Shown here piece after piece: positions 53,619 through 62,581 of a stretch of 64,000 bases of DNA. A program made the position numbers and the translations under genes. The DNA is from Paenibacillus sp. PK3_47 (lineage in GTDB: Bacteria; Bacillota; Bacilli; Paenibacillales; Paenibacillaceae): positions 2,542,001-2,606,000 of the forward strand of contig NZ_CP026029.1 in the NCBI RefSeq assembly GCF_023520895.1, read 5' to 3'. The notes under the pieces are model-generated. The model saw only the letters and a program-made list of their open reading frames with translations, did not search any database and was not told the origin of the DNA. The number at the start of each line of letters is the position of its first letter. The stretch's first letter is position 1.

Positions 53619-55265
53619 TTACTTGGTTGCGTTGATCTTTTGGACATTCTCCTGCCATTTTTCGGTTTTGAACTGAATCAGTTTCTCCAGTCCGGCTTTT
53701 TCGGCGTTCTTTTTAGCGCCTTCCAGAGCCGACAGCACCTCTTCATCTGACTTCGCCTGCACCATCTGGGCAAATGCCAGGGTATGAATATCACCGATAT
53801 TCTGGGCGATAATGCCGGCTTCCGTATCCGGAAGCGGGTCAGTATTTACGAATTCGGTAATATCCAGAGAGGTTTTCCAGGTCACTGTGGATTGCGCTAT
53901 CGTCTCCCACGACTTCTGGTTCTCGGAGAGCGAAGCTTCGAGACTCATTTTGGCCGTATCGATAAAGGTCGTATTACCCGCCCAGTTAAAGTCCTCGAAT
54001 TTCCGCATCGTTTCCGTACGCTCGTTGGCCGCGGTCGTCTTGTATTTCTCGTTCGGTACCGGTGCACCCTCCGCATCTTCCTCATCCCAGTACAGGCCTT
54101 TCGGACCGAAGAACAGCACCTTCTGCCCCTCAGGACCTGTAATCCAGTCAAAGTAAGCGAAGATAGCCTCCGGGTCCTTAGCCTTGGTCGTAATGACATT
54201 AACATTCCAGCCCAGTGTCTCAAAGCCGCTTACAAAAATTTTGTTCTTATCCAGTCCGGCCTTATGAACCGGCCAGATAATTTCGTATCCGCTATCCGGA
54301 TTGTTCGCCGTCAGCGCCCGGTGCCCCTCGGCCCCGTACGTAGTAATGTTGGATTCGACCATGACTGCTACCCGTCCGGTATTGACCTTCTCCTTGACCG
54401 CATCCTGGGTTTGCTGCAGGGCATCCTGGGTGATCAGCCGTTCGCGGAACAGCTTATTGATATACAGCATCATCTCCTCAAAGGCAGGATCATCATAAAT
54501 CGGGACCAGCTTGTCACCTTCCGGATATCCAAGAAGGGAAATGAATTTGCTGGTGGCATTCTCCCTGAACCCGCCGTACATAATCTCAAGCCCTGCCCCC
54601 TTCTCCCCGACCTCCAGAGGCACTACATCCGGATACTTTTCTTGCACCTGGAGCAGATATTGGTACAGATCATCGAAGGTCTCGAGCTGCGGTCTGCCGA
54701 GCGCGTTATAAATATCTTTGTTGACCATCCAGCCGCCGTTACCGAATTGCCCTGAGGTGTACCAGTTCGGGATCTGATAGATTTTGCCGTCCTCTGAGCG
54801 GAGCAGATTCAGGGTGGACTCCTTTACATATTTCTTAAAATTCGGATATTTCTCATAGTAATCATCGAGTGCGACAAGTCTTCCGGCCTGCACGAGCCGT
54901 TCCACCGTAGATCCCCGGTCTGTGAAGATGACATCCGGCAGATCACCGCTGACGATCATGGTGTTAAGCTTCTCTGCGGCTGCCCCCCCGGACTGGATCG
55001 GTTCAACGGTCACCTTCCGGTTCTCCTGAATCCATTTGGTGGCCTCATTCTCCCCCCATGGCGCTGTAGTCAGCCAGTCGTAGTTCCCATAGAAGCTGAA
55101 GGAAGCAGGCTTAATGCCGGTGCCGTCATCTGTAACTGCCGCGTTATTCGTGCCTGACCCTCCTGCATTCTCCGGGGCGTCCGAATTCCCGCCTCCGCTG
55201 CAGGCAGTGAGAAGAAGCAGCAGGGAGACCATAAGCGGTGATGCCCATTTCATAGGATTGCGCAT
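53619..55265 (-). CDS. Extracellular solute-binding lipoprotein of a sugar ABC importer
   Basis: 548 residues, lipobox LTAC then a Ser/Gly/Asn linker. The binding fold includes FYGNYDWLTTAPWGENEATK, VSGDLPDVIFTDRGSTVERL, WMVNKDIYNALGRPQLETFD and YFDWITGPEGQKVLFFGPKG. It follows two LplBC-type permeases. Similar in type but not in detail to the binding protein at 34339-35934. Confidence 0.92.
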   Translation of the reverse strand: MRNPMKWASPLMVSLLLLLTACSGGGNSDAPENAGGSGTNNAAVTDDGTGIKPASFSFYGNYDWLTTAPWGENEATKWIQENRKVTVEPIQSGGAAAEKLNTMIVSGDLPDVIFTDRGSTVERLVQAGRLVALDDYYEKYPNFKKYVKESTLNLLRSEDGKIYQIPNWYTSGQFGNGGWMVNKDIYNALGRPQLETFDDLYQYLLQVQEKYPDVVPLEVGEKGAGLEIMYGGFRENATSKFISLLGYPEGDKLVPIYDDPAFEEMMLYINKLFRERLITQDALQQTQDAVKEKVNTGRVAVMVESNITTYGAEGHRALTANNPDSGYEIIWPVHKAGLDKNKIFVSGFETLGWNVNVITTKAKDPEAIFAYFDWITGPEGQKVLFFGPKGLYWDEEDAEGAPVPNEKYKTTAANERTETMRKFEDFNWAGNTTFIDTAKMSLEASLSENQKSWETIAQSTVTWKTSLDITEFVNTDPLPDTEAGIIAQNIGDIHTLAFAQMVQAKSDEEVLSALEGAKKNAEKAGLEKLIQFKTEKWQENVQKINATK

Positions 55266-55299
55266 TCTTTTCCCTTCTTTCTACACGGTATGGAGACTG

Positions 55300-56190
55300 C
55301 TATTCTTTCAATGAACCGATAAGTACGCCCTTAACAAAGTATTTTTGCAGAAAAGGGTACGTTAAAATAATCGGAATCGTAGCGATCATCATCGTAGCCA
55401 TGGTCAGCGACTTTGTGGTAACCGTACGGTTCCGGTTCATATGATCCAGCGCGATGGCATTGGATGAACCGATCTCGGTCATAATGTTGGAGTTCATAAT
55501 TTGCCGCAGGAGGGTCTGTATAGGAAGCAGATCGTCAGTCGTAATATAGATCGCTCCTGTAAACCAGTCATTCCAGTGGCCCACTGCTGTAAATAAAGCA
55601 ATTGTAGCGAGCACAGGACCTGAGACAGGAAGGACAATCCGGAAGAAAATGCCGTAATTGCTGCAGCCGTCAATTTTGGCCGACTCCTCCAGACCGTCAG
55701 GCAGAGCCGAGAAAAACGTGCGGATGACAATCATGTTGTAGACGCTGATGATGCTGGGGATGACCAGCACCCAAAAGGTGTCCAGCATACCCAGAGAGCG
55801 GATCAGCATATAACTGGGGATGAGTCCTCCGCTGAAGAACATCGTGATCATGAAGAAAACCATATATTGCTTGCGGAACAGCAGGGTCTTTTTGGCCATC
55901 CCGTAGGCTAACAGAGCTGTGAAGAAAACGGACAGCGCCGTGCCGCTCAAGGTGCGGAGAATGGTAATGAAGAAGGAATTGAGCAGACGGTGATCCTGAA
56001 ATACAATATAATAGTTCTCCAGCGTATACTCTCTCGGCCACAGGGTTACACCGCCGAGCGCCGTATCGCTCCCCTCGTTGAAGGAGATGACCAGCGCGTT
56101 CCAGAACGGATAGAGCATAATAACCGACATCAGTATCAAGAGGAGATAGATCGTCCGCTGCATCATTTTGTCGCCCAGGCTTAGTCTCAT
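55300..56190 (-). CDS. Sugar ABC transporter permease, LplC/MalG type
   Basis: 296 residues, six helices, EAA loop ALPDGLEESAKIDGCSNYGI followed by FFRIVLPVSGPVLATIALF, C-terminus QKYFVKGVLIGSLKE. Second permease of the operon. No ATPase gene accompanies it, so a shared ATPase encoded elsewhere is expected. Confidence 0.93.
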   Translation of the reverse strand: MRLSLGDKMMQRTIYLLLILMSVIMLYPFWNALVISFNEGSDTALGGVTLWPREYTLENYYIVFQDHRLLNSFFITILRTLSGTALSVFFTALLAYGMAKKTLLFRKQYMVFFMITMFFSGGLIPSYMLIRSLGMLDTFWVLVIPSIISVYNMIVIRTFFSALPDGLEESAKIDGCSNYGIFFRIVLPVSGPVLATIALFTAVGHWNDWFTGAIYITTDDLLPIQTLLRQIMNSNIMTEIGSSNAIALDHMNRNRTVTTKSLTMATMMIATIPIILTYPFLQKYFVKGVLIGSLKE

Positions 56191-56217
56191 TTGTTTACCC
56201 CTCCTATGGTTGTAGGT

Positions 56218-57144
56218 CTACCAGAGACTGACATCGGCCCGGCGGGCGATCTTGTTGGCTGTCACCAGCAGAATTACACTGATTACCGCTTTGAACAGCC
56301 CTACCGCTGTCGCATAAGAGAATCTGGCATTAAGTATCCCAACACGGTACACATAGGTGTCGATAACATCGGAGTAAGGCCGCAGGATCGGATTGGTGGC
56401 CAGCAGCAAAATGTCCTCAAAGCCTGCGCTGAGCAAATTGCCGATAGCAAGAATCATAAAGATGATGATAACAGGAGAAATACTGGGGAGTGTAATTAAG
56501 TAAATTTGTTTGAACCGGCTTGCGCCGTCTATAGAAGCAGCCTCATACATGGCCGGGTCGACACCCGCAATCGCGGCAAGATAGACAATGCTTCCAAAGC
56601 CGATCTCCTTCCACACATTGACGCTGACCAGAATGGACCAGAAGTACTCAGGTATCGCCAGAAAGTTAACCGGCTCCTGGGAGAGGTTCAGCCGTTCCAG
56701 CAAGTAGTTCACTGTTCCGTTATCTACGGACAGCAGCGAGAACACGAGTCCGGATACAATGACCCAGGACAGGAAATACGGCAGGTAGCTGACCGTCTGG
56801 ACAAACCGTTTGAAGGCCATATTCCCGACTTCGTTCAGCATCAGTGCCAGAAGAATCGGAGCAGGAAAGGTAATAACCAGCTTCAGCAGACTGATCACAA
56901 TGGTATTTCGCATCACATTCCAGAATTCCGGTGCTTCAAAGAACATTCTGAAATTCATGAATCCTACCCAGGGACTTTCCATCATACCGTTAAAAATATC
57001 GTACTGCTGAAAGGCCATCACCACGCCATACATCGGAATATAGCTGAATACCGCCACAAAAATAATTCCCGGCCAAACCATGGATTGTAAATCCAACTGA
57101 TTGGTCAATTTTTTCCATACACTTGGTTTAACGGCCGCCTTCAT
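56218..57144 (-). CDS. Sugar ABC transporter permease, LplB/UgpA type
   Basis: 308 residues, six helices. Markers: YIPMYGVVMAFQQYDIFNGM, WVGFMNFRMFFEAPEFWNVM, SYLPYFLSWVIVSGLVFSLL, and the EAA loop YEAASIDGASRFKQIYLITL. Partner of the permease encoded at 55300-56190. Confidence 0.93.
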   Translation of the reverse strand: MKAAVKPSVWKKLTNQLDLQSMVWPGIIFVAVFSYIPMYGVVMAFQQYDIFNGMMESPWVGFMNFRMFFEAPEFWNVMRNTIVISLLKLVITFPAPILLALMLNEVGNMAFKRFVQTVSYLPYFLSWVIVSGLVFSLLSVDNGTVNYLLERLNLSQEPVNFLAIPEYFWSILVSVNVWKEIGFGSIVYLAAIAGVDPAMYEAASIDGASRFKQIYLITLPSISPVIIIFMILAIGNLLSAGFEDILLLATNPILRPYSDVIDTYVYRVGILNARFSYATAVGLFKAVISVILLVTANKIARRADVSLW

Positions 57145-57168
57145 CCGCTTTTCCTCCTCTGGCGCCTT

Positions 57169-58467
57169 CTAGTGAAATAACGGCAGATACGATTTGTTCT
57201 TCTCAATCATTTCATCCAGCAGCTGCTCCGCTACAGTAACCGAAGGCACCAGCGGATGATGGACCATCGCCTGCAGAGCAATGTCCCGGTCTCCGTGTAC
57301 CGCTGCCTCGACCGTCAGGCTCTCATATTGCTTGACCGCAGCCAGCAGGCCTTTGACAGACTCCGGAATTTTGCGCAGCGGAACCGGCAGCGGCCCCTGC
57401 TTGGTCACTATACAGTTCACTTCAATCGAAGCGTCGTCCGGCAGGAAGTCAATAATCCCGTTGTTACGTACATTCAGTGTCTGGATATCGCGGGAATCAT
57501 TATAGATGGAGCGCATCAACAGCACTGCCGCCTCCGAGTAGTACGCTCCGCCGCGTTGCTCCAGCTGCTTCGGCTTCTCCTTCAGCTCCTCGTCCCGGTA
57601 CAGCTCGAACAGTTCCTCTTCCACCTTCTTCACCACTTCAGCACGCGAGCCGGTTGTAGCCGCTGCTTCCTTCTGTTCCTGCAGCATGTCATCCGTCATG
57701 TAGTAATAGCTCAGGTAGTAGGAGGGTATCGCTTTTAATCCGCTGAGAAACCGGTGATCCCAGGAATCAAACGGCACATTGCTAGCCTTGTAGCTCTGGG
57801 GATAGTCAATAAGCTCCTGCAGCTTGCTCTTTCCGTCAATCACGACATCTGATACCCAGTGCAGATGGTTGATGCCGACGAACTCCGAGTAGATCTTCTG
57901 GGCAGGAAGTCCGAAGAAGCCGGAGAGCCATTTTTGAAAACCGATCGGAGAATTGCACAATCCCACGCTTTTGACTGCGGAATATTTGTGAACCGCTTCA
58001 GTCACCATGCCGGCCGGATTCGTAAAATTCAGCAGCCAGGCATCCGGCGCCAGCTCTTCAATATCCCTGCAGATATCGAGAATGACCGGGATGGTCCGCA
58101 GGCCCTTCATCATTCCTCCGGGACCTGTCGTCTCCTGCCCGATCACGTTGTACCGGAGCGGGATCAGCTCATCCCATTTCCGCGCTTCCAACATGCCTAC
58201 CCGGATTTGCGTGCAGACAAAGTCTGCTCCGGCAATGGCCTCCCTGCGGTTAAGCGTCTCTGTGACGGTAATCGGCAGACCGGACTTCGCAACCATCCGC
58301 TTGCTCAGTTCGGCAATCGTGTGCAGTTTCTCCCTTCCCTCTTCAATATCTACCAGCCACACTTCGCGGACAGGCAGTTCTTTATGATGAAGAATAATAC
58401 CTTCCATGAGCTCAGGTGTATATGATGACCCTGCACCCACGACAACCAGCTTCAATGTTTCCTCCAT
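57169..58467 (-). CDS. GH4-family glycosidase (6-phospho-beta-glucosidase-like)
   Basis: ATG 58467 (GGAAGGG 6 bases upstream) gives 432 residues. The NAD-binding start VVVGAGSSYTPELMEGII and family signatures VCTQIRVGMLEARKWDE, GQETTGPGGMMKGLRTIPV, LNFTNPAGMVTEAV, LCNSPIG (metal Cys) and GINHLHWVSDV (metal His) place it in GH4. These enzymes use NAD and a divalent metal for redox-assisted cleavage, usually of 6-phospho-glycosides. No PTS is present here; an adjacent sugar kinase may supply phosphorylation. Confidence 0.9.
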   Translation of the reverse strand: MEETLKLVVVGAGSSYTPELMEGIILHHKELPVREVWLVDIEEGREKLHTIAELSKRMVAKSGLPITVTETLNRREAIAGADFVCTQIRVGMLEARKWDELIPLRYNVIGQETTGPGGMMKGLRTIPVILDICRDIEELAPDAWLLNFTNPAGMVTEAVHKYSAVKSVGLCNSPIGFQKWLSGFFGLPAQKIYSEFVGINHLHWVSDVVIDGKSKLQELIDYPQSYKASNVPFDSWDHRFLSGLKAIPSYYLSYYYMTDDMLQEQKEAAATTGSRAEVVKKVEEELFELYRDEELKEKPKQLEQRGGAYYSEAAVLLMRSIYNDSRDIQTLNVRNNGIIDFLPDDASIEVNCIVTKQGPLPVPLRKIPESVKGLLAAVKQYESLTVEAAVHGDRDIALQAMVHHPLVPSVTVAEQLLDEMIEKNKSYLPLFH

Positions 58468-58508
58468 GACAGACCCTTCCTTCGTCTTTTTCATTTTGGT
58501 GAGGCTAA

Positions 58509-59492
58509 TTAATAGCCTGTTTTGTTGTGTACATTTTCCATTGATAAACGGTCAAGGATTGCTTGATTAACCTGCATTCCGCTGCTCTCCATCGCCAGCA
58601 CAACTGAGCCGACAACCGGCTCGCGGGTTAAAATGGTTAAAGTGCCATTTGGAGCCGACTGCTTCACTCTCTGCTCAATGGCATGCCGGATAATCCCGGA
58701 GCGGTCTCCCTTGGTCAGCAGACTGCCTGCAAGTACAATGTCAAAGGAGTCCTTCTCCATATTCAGCTGCCGGATCGTTGCCGCCGCAGCCAGCCCCAGC
58801 TCATCCCCCTGCTTAACCAGCAGGCCGGTGGCTACCTGATCCCCTTCCTCAGCCGCCTGGAACAGCAGCTCGGCAATATGAACCGGCAACTCCCGGTAAT
58901 GGTCCAGGTAATCCGCTCTCAGCTCCGCAACATCATGGTAGCCCAGCAGCCGGGTCAAGCGCTCGGTCAGCACCGTCCTCTGCTCTCTTCCTTCATCCGC
59001 CCGGAGAACACTGCGGAAGACCTCCACACTCAAATCATAGCCGCCGCCAAAATCACCAAACCGGTAGCCGAACCCGCCGCACTGGTAAGCAGCCCCCTTC
59101 CGGTTCTTGCCTGCACAATTCACGCCTGAGCCGCAAATCAGCACGATTCCATAACTTTTCTCTGTGCCTGACCGCAGTGCATTCCAGGTATCGCAGGAAA
59201 TCTCTGTCCGGGGAAGCGCGAGACGGCTGATCATGGGCCGTAAAATCTGGAAATCCGTCTCTCTGTCTGCCCCTGCCAGACCAAACCAGGAGTACTCCAG
59301 CTGATCTTTGGAAAGCCCTGATGATCTAAGCGCTTCCGATACCGCCTGCCCCAGGCTTTCTTCTGCCTGCTCACGGTTCTTCTGATGATTTCCGTTCCCT
59401 CCCCGGCCAGCACCGATGATTTTGCCCTGTTCATCCGCAATCACCGCGTACGTCTTGCTGCCTCCTGCATCCACTCCCAAGAAATACTTCAC
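58509..59492 (-). CDS. BadF/BcrA-type sugar kinase (N-acetylglucosamine kinase-like)
   Basis: 327 residues of the ASKHA fold: phosphate-1 motif FLGVDAGGSKTYAVIADEQG, GRGGNGNHQKN, connecting strand SWFGLAGADRETDFQ, adenosine region GIVLICGSGVNCAGKN, and GFGYRFGDFGGGYDLSVEVF. It resembles eukaryotic-type GlcNAc kinases. GTG start with AGGAGTG about 10 bases upstream. It sits between the LacI regulator and GH4, so it may phosphorylate the imported sugar or the product of cleavage. Confidence 0.87.
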   Translation of the reverse strand: MKYFLGVDAGGSKTYAVIADEQGKIIGAGRGGNGNHQKNREQAEESLGQAVSEALRSSGLSKDQLEYSWFGLAGADRETDFQILRPMISRLALPRTEISCDTWNALRSGTEKSYGIVLICGSGVNCAGKNRKGAAYQCGGFGYRFGDFGGGYDLSVEVFRSVLRADEGREQRTVLTERLTRLLGYHDVAELRADYLDHYRELPVHIAELLFQAAEEGDQVATGLLVKQGDELGLAAAATIRQLNMEKDSFDIVLAGSLLTKGDRSGIIRHAIEQRVKQSAPNGTLTILTREPVVGSVVLAMESSGMQVNQAILDRLSMENVHNKTGY

Positions 59493-59513
59493 AGATCAAT
59501 TCACTCCTACTAT

Positions 59514-60503
59514 TCAGGTTAATTTTACAGCTGCGGTCGATTCACGCACGAGAAGCTGGGGAGCGAGCTTCGTTATCGCGGCCGGCACCACCTCCCCATT
59601 GATTAATTTCATCAGCAGATCCACCCCAATACTGCCCATTTGCGCTTCTGGCTGCCTGACTGTCGTCAACCGCGGGTAAAACTCACCTACAAACTGCTGG
59701 TCATCAAAGCCGACTACCGAAATATCATGGGGTACCCGGATTCCCTCTTCACGGAGCGCCTGAACTACACCGAGAGCAATAAAGTCATCTCCGCAAAAAA
59801 AGGCTGTCGGCAGCTTATCTTCACGCATCCATCTCTTGGCTACTTCGTAACCCCCGCTTACCGTAAACCCGCAGGAATCTGTGCCGAAAGGAGTTAAGCC
59901 TGCTTCATCCAGTGCCTGGATGTAACCCCGTTTGCGTTCTGCAACACTCAGGAACACCGAGGGGCCGCCGATATAGGCAATCTGGCTGTGCCCAAGACCA
60001 ATTAAGTGCCTGGTTGCTTCATAGCCGCCCTGGTAGTTATCGATTACGACACTGGGAATATCCTCATGCTGAAACTGGTTATCCAGCAGCACAAAAGGAA
60101 TATTCTTTCTTCTCAGTTCCTCTACATATTCCTGCTCTTCAATCGGGGACAACAGGATAATCCCGTCTACTCGGTCCTTCTGGAACAGGAAGTTAGCGCC
60201 GCCGTCCTCATGCTCGGCGATGGATAAAGCCAGAAAGTAGCCCTGTTCCGCCAGCTTCCGGTTCACTACGCGGATTACGCGGTCATAGAAGGAGTCGTTG
60301 AAGTTGGTGATTGACATTCCGATAATGCCGGTCTTGCCGCGCACCAGACTCCGGGCTGCGGAATTAGGCTGATAGTTCAGCTCCTCCATCGCCTGAAGCA
60401 CCTTCCGCCTGTTCGATTCGCGGACCGACGGCGAATTGTTAAGCACTCTGGATACTGTTACTACTGAAAGCCCTGATTTTTTGGCTACATCATGGATGTT
60501 CAT
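59514..60503 (-). CDS. LacI-family transcriptional regulator
   Basis: 329 residues. N-terminal LacI HTH and hinge (MNIHDVAKKSGLSVVTVSRV, NYQPNSAARSLVRGKTG), then a periplasmic-binding-protein-like effector domain (GIIGMSITNFNDSFYDRVIR, RVDGIILLSPIEE, AFFCGDDFIALGVVQALREE, DISVVGFDDQQFVGEFYPRL). First gene of the sugar operon; two operator-like palindromes lie upstream, implying autoregulation. AGGAGG precedes the ATG. Confidence 0.95.
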   Translation of the reverse strand: MNIHDVAKKSGLSVVTVSRVLNNSPSVRESNRRKVLQAMEELNYQPNSAARSLVRGKTGIIGMSITNFNDSFYDRVIRVVNRKLAEQGYFLALSIAEHEDGGANFLFQKDRVDGIILLSPIEEQEYVEELRRKNIPFVLLDNQFQHEDIPSVVIDNYQGGYEATRHLIGLGHSQIAYIGGPSVFLSVAERKRGYIQALDEAGLTPFGTDSCGFTVSGGYEVAKRWMREDKLPTAFFCGDDFIALGVVQALREEGIRVPHDISVVGFDDQQFVGEFYPRLTTVRQPEAQMGSIGVDLLMKLINGEVVPAAITKLAPQLLVRESTAAVKLT

Positions 60504-60528
60504 CTAAGTTCCTCCTACACGTCCATCA

Positions 60529-60560
60529 CCCAAAAGTTTAAACGTTTTAACTTTTGGGGT
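60529..60560. promoter_or_regulatory. LacI-family operator 1
   Basis: CCAAAAGTT and AACTTTTGG flank a central TAAACGTTTT, with CG at 60543-60544 as in LacI-family operators. It lies about 25-55 bp upstream of the regulator start and probably controls the whole sugar operon. Confidence 0.7.
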
Positions 60561-60618
60561 AAATAAAAAGATCCTTACATATGATGATATATCTGCGCCA
60601 CGACTAATAAAATGGACA

Positions 60619-60637
60619 AGACATGTTAGCTATGTCT
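60619..60637. promoter_or_regulatory. 19-bp inverted repeat in the lacI upstream region
   Basis: AGACAT and ATGTCT are separated by 7 bases. It falls between the two LacI-type operators and could bind another regulator, or be chance. Confidence 0.3.
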
Positions 60638-60662
60638 CTAACAAACAAATGAAAAAACGCGC

Positions 60663-60688
60663 TTAAAGTTAAAAGGTTTTTACTTTGG
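60663..60688. promoter_or_regulatory. LacI-family operator 2 (imperfect)
   Basis: AAAGTTAAAAGG / TTTTTACTTTGG resembles operator 1 with GG instead of CG at the centre (60675-60676). The centres are about 132 bp apart, which would permit looping. Confidence 0.5.
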
Positions 60689-60764
60689 TTTGATAGTACC
60701 ATCAACCCCAATATCCGTCAATACAAAACCTTCCATCAAATTTAATATTCTGGAAACAAACTTA

Positions 60765-61415
60765 TCAACCTCTATTACAATCCTCTTCCGGCCTCGTGCT
60801 GCCGAACCAGACAATGTTATGGCCAAGGATAATTTCATCCAGCCAACGCTCGTACCAGTCCAGAAAGCTCTCCTCATAGACAAAGAAAAAGGGATGATCC
60901 GGATGAAAATCCGACGTATACACGACCCTTCCCTTATGCTCTCCTTTCACTACAAGATACATTTCATATTCACAGCCTTGGGTACCTATGCACAGCATAC
61001 CGCCCAGTACCTTATTGCGTACCTTATCGTACTCTTCATCAGAGATATCCTCATCCCCGATCATGGGCCCGAGCAGCCCGTTCCATTCCTCCGGGGCCAT
61101 CCCGGGGTGAAGAACAGCTTTGGCATGAAGTGCCTCGGGCTCGGTAAAAGATGCCGCCTTTCCAAATGAATAGATTCCATAGTAAGGTCCTGCCCCCCCG
61201 TTGCCGATTTCCGTCAGGAACTGCATATACGGCTCAGGCAGCGTAATCTGATGGCGGGTCTGCCAATCCGCGAGCTCTTGGGCTGCAAGCTTTTCCTTAA
61301 CTCTGTACTGATGAGACGATGCTCCAAACACGGAGAAGCCGGCGTCTTTCTGCTTAGCCTGAATCAGTTTGCTTTTGATCCGGTCCGGCTGTGTTTCTTT
61401 GTTGCTATTCGGCAT
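60765..61415 (-). CDS. SMI1/KNR4 (SUKH) family protein
   Basis: 216 residues. SUKH signature: LADWQTRHQITLPEPYMQFL, TEIGNGGAGPYYGIYSFG, GMLCIGTQGCEYEMYLVV, GRVVYTSDFHPDHPFFFVYE, SFLDWYERWLDEII. Such proteins act as immunity factors in polymorphic toxin systems or as general adaptors. AGGAGGG precedes the ATG. It starts 17 bp after the endonuclease V-like gene, so the two are likely one operon. No cognate toxin was seen. Confidence 0.85.
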   Translation of the reverse strand: MPNSNKETQPDRIKSKLIQAKQKDAGFSVFGASSHQYRVKEKLAAQELADWQTRHQITLPEPYMQFLTEIGNGGAGPYYGIYSFGKAASFTEPEALHAKAVLHPGMAPEEWNGLLGPMIGDEDISDEEYDKVRNKVLGGMLCIGTQGCEYEMYLVVKGEHKGRVVYTSDFHPDHPFFFVYEESFLDWYERWLDEIILGHNIVWFGSTRPEEDCNRG

Positions 61416-61432
61416 AGTGATCCCTCCTGTGG

Positions 61433-61942
61433 TTATAGATTGCCTTCCTTGGTTTGCCTGTCCAGCAGCTTCAGCAGATGCGGAAAACGGTGCTCTCCAT
61501 GCATCTTCTGTACGTTCTCAGCGGCAGCAGCCAGACTCATACCTGCAGCGGTGATGTAGAGGGGCTTGGCACTCTTCCCCCGGTAAATCTTTTGAACAGC
61601 AGAGCCGTTATGATGGAAGGGCGTTTTGGCAACGCCGATTACGGGGATGTTCTCCGAGAAGTGAGTGTACACATAATGCCCCAGTCCCGGCTTCTGCCCA
61701 TCGTTCAAATACACATAGCCGTCTACCACAATAGTATGTATGCCTTTAATATCCGTAAGCTTCAACAGCTCCAGTATGCAGGGCAGCTCGCGTTTATAGA
61801 AGGCACCCGGTTCGTACTCCTGCGGGTTTTCCGTATAATTTATAATAATATCAAGCGGACGGGCATCTTCCCAGCGTTCAAAAATAACCCCTGCCGCTCT
61901 GGCTCTATGCTCCTCATAATACACATCGATGGCGATGATCAT
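61433..61942 (-). CDS. Endonuclease V-like nuclease (Nfi family, short form)
   Basis: ATG 61942 (AAGGAGGT 11 bases upstream) gives 169 residues. Pattern of endonuclease V: IAIDVYYEEHRARAAGVIFE, YEPGAFYKRELPCILELLKL, TIVVDGYVYLNDGQKPGLGH, IPVIGVAKTPF and YRGKSAKPLYITAAGM, with HRFPHLLKLLDRQT at the end. The D of DVYY, the E of the RELP strand and the D of VDG match the catalytic acids of the family. The DGHG motif of the Escherichia coli enzyme is DGYV here. Inosine- or deaminated-DNA/RNA cleavage is expected from the family. Confidence 0.8.
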   Translation of the reverse strand: MIIAIDVYYEEHRARAAGVIFERWEDARPLDIIINYTENPQEYEPGAFYKRELPCILELLKLTDIKGIHTIVVDGYVYLNDGQKPGLGHYVYTHFSENIPVIGVAKTPFHHNGSAVQKIYRGKSAKPLYITAAGMSLAAAAENVQKMHGEHRFPHLLKLLDRQTKEGNL

Positions 61943-62043
61943 GAACAGGTTGAACCTCCTTCTCAAGAGTGCATTCTGCGCACAGAGTGTTGGGAAACCC
62001 AGCCTTTTAAGGGTCTTGGGTTTCTTTGCTGTGTTTCCATGTC

Positions 62044-62361
62044 TGCGGATGCTGCATCCGTTATAGGCCTCGTCCTCTTTCGAGCGCTAACGGACACTGC
62101 GTCCGTTATTTTGCCGAAAATCGCCCCGTTGTCATCGCTAACGGACTGCAGTTCCTTTATTCCGCTAAATGATGGGAAAATAAAGCCCTTTCGGATGAAA
62201 TAACGGATCTAGGGTCCGTTAGAATTCCAAAACACACCTCTAGCGTAAAATAACGGATCTGGGGTCCGTTAGCATTAGCCTTTCCAAGTCATTAATAGGT
62301 TCTGCGCACGTGATTTGATGAGTTGGGGCCAGCAATTATTAACGCGATGTCGTGTGAGATC
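62044..62361. repeat. Quadruple-palindrome element, family B copy 2, within a 315-bp dispersed repeat
   Basis: Palindromes with TAACGGA / TCCGTTA arms lie at 62086-62109, 62137-62160, 62200-62222 and 62250-62272; centres are about 51, 62 and 50 bp apart. Flanks match copy 1 on both sides, from GCTGCATCCGTTA before unit 1 to CCAAGTCATTAATAGG and beyond after unit 4. Unlike the other copies it lies between two divergent genes. Confidence 0.85.
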
Positions 62362-62494
62362 AAAATTAGCATTCTATTTTATTACCCTGCTGGAAGAGTA
62401 TACAACCGGCACCGCAAAAAACACGAAAGAACTTATAATGAGATGACATATTATTCGTGTTTAGAGCATTTCCGGCATTATAAAAGCCCATTTT

Positions 62495-62535
62495 TTCACA
62501 TTTAGTTTACATTTCCGTTAAACTCGTCCTATAAT
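62495..62535 (+). promoter_or_regulatory. Pho-box-like promoter of the 5'-nucleotidase gene
   Basis: TTCACA (62495), TTTACA (62506) and GTTAAA (62517) are spaced exactly 5 bases apart, the TT(A/C/T)ACA-N5 repeat pattern bound by PhoP in Bacillales. The -10 TATAAT follows at 62530-62535. Phosphate-starvation induction is predicted. Confidence 0.65.
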
Positions 62536-62581
62536 TAGAGTATACTTAAAAATTTTAATACACAACAGGAGACATCAACTC

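Noticed and set aside
60531..60557. Operator 1 read as a CcpA cre site
   Set aside because: It departs from the cre consensus at two key positions (the G near the start and the C near the end), and its long symmetrical arms fit a dedicated LacI-family operator next to its gene better.
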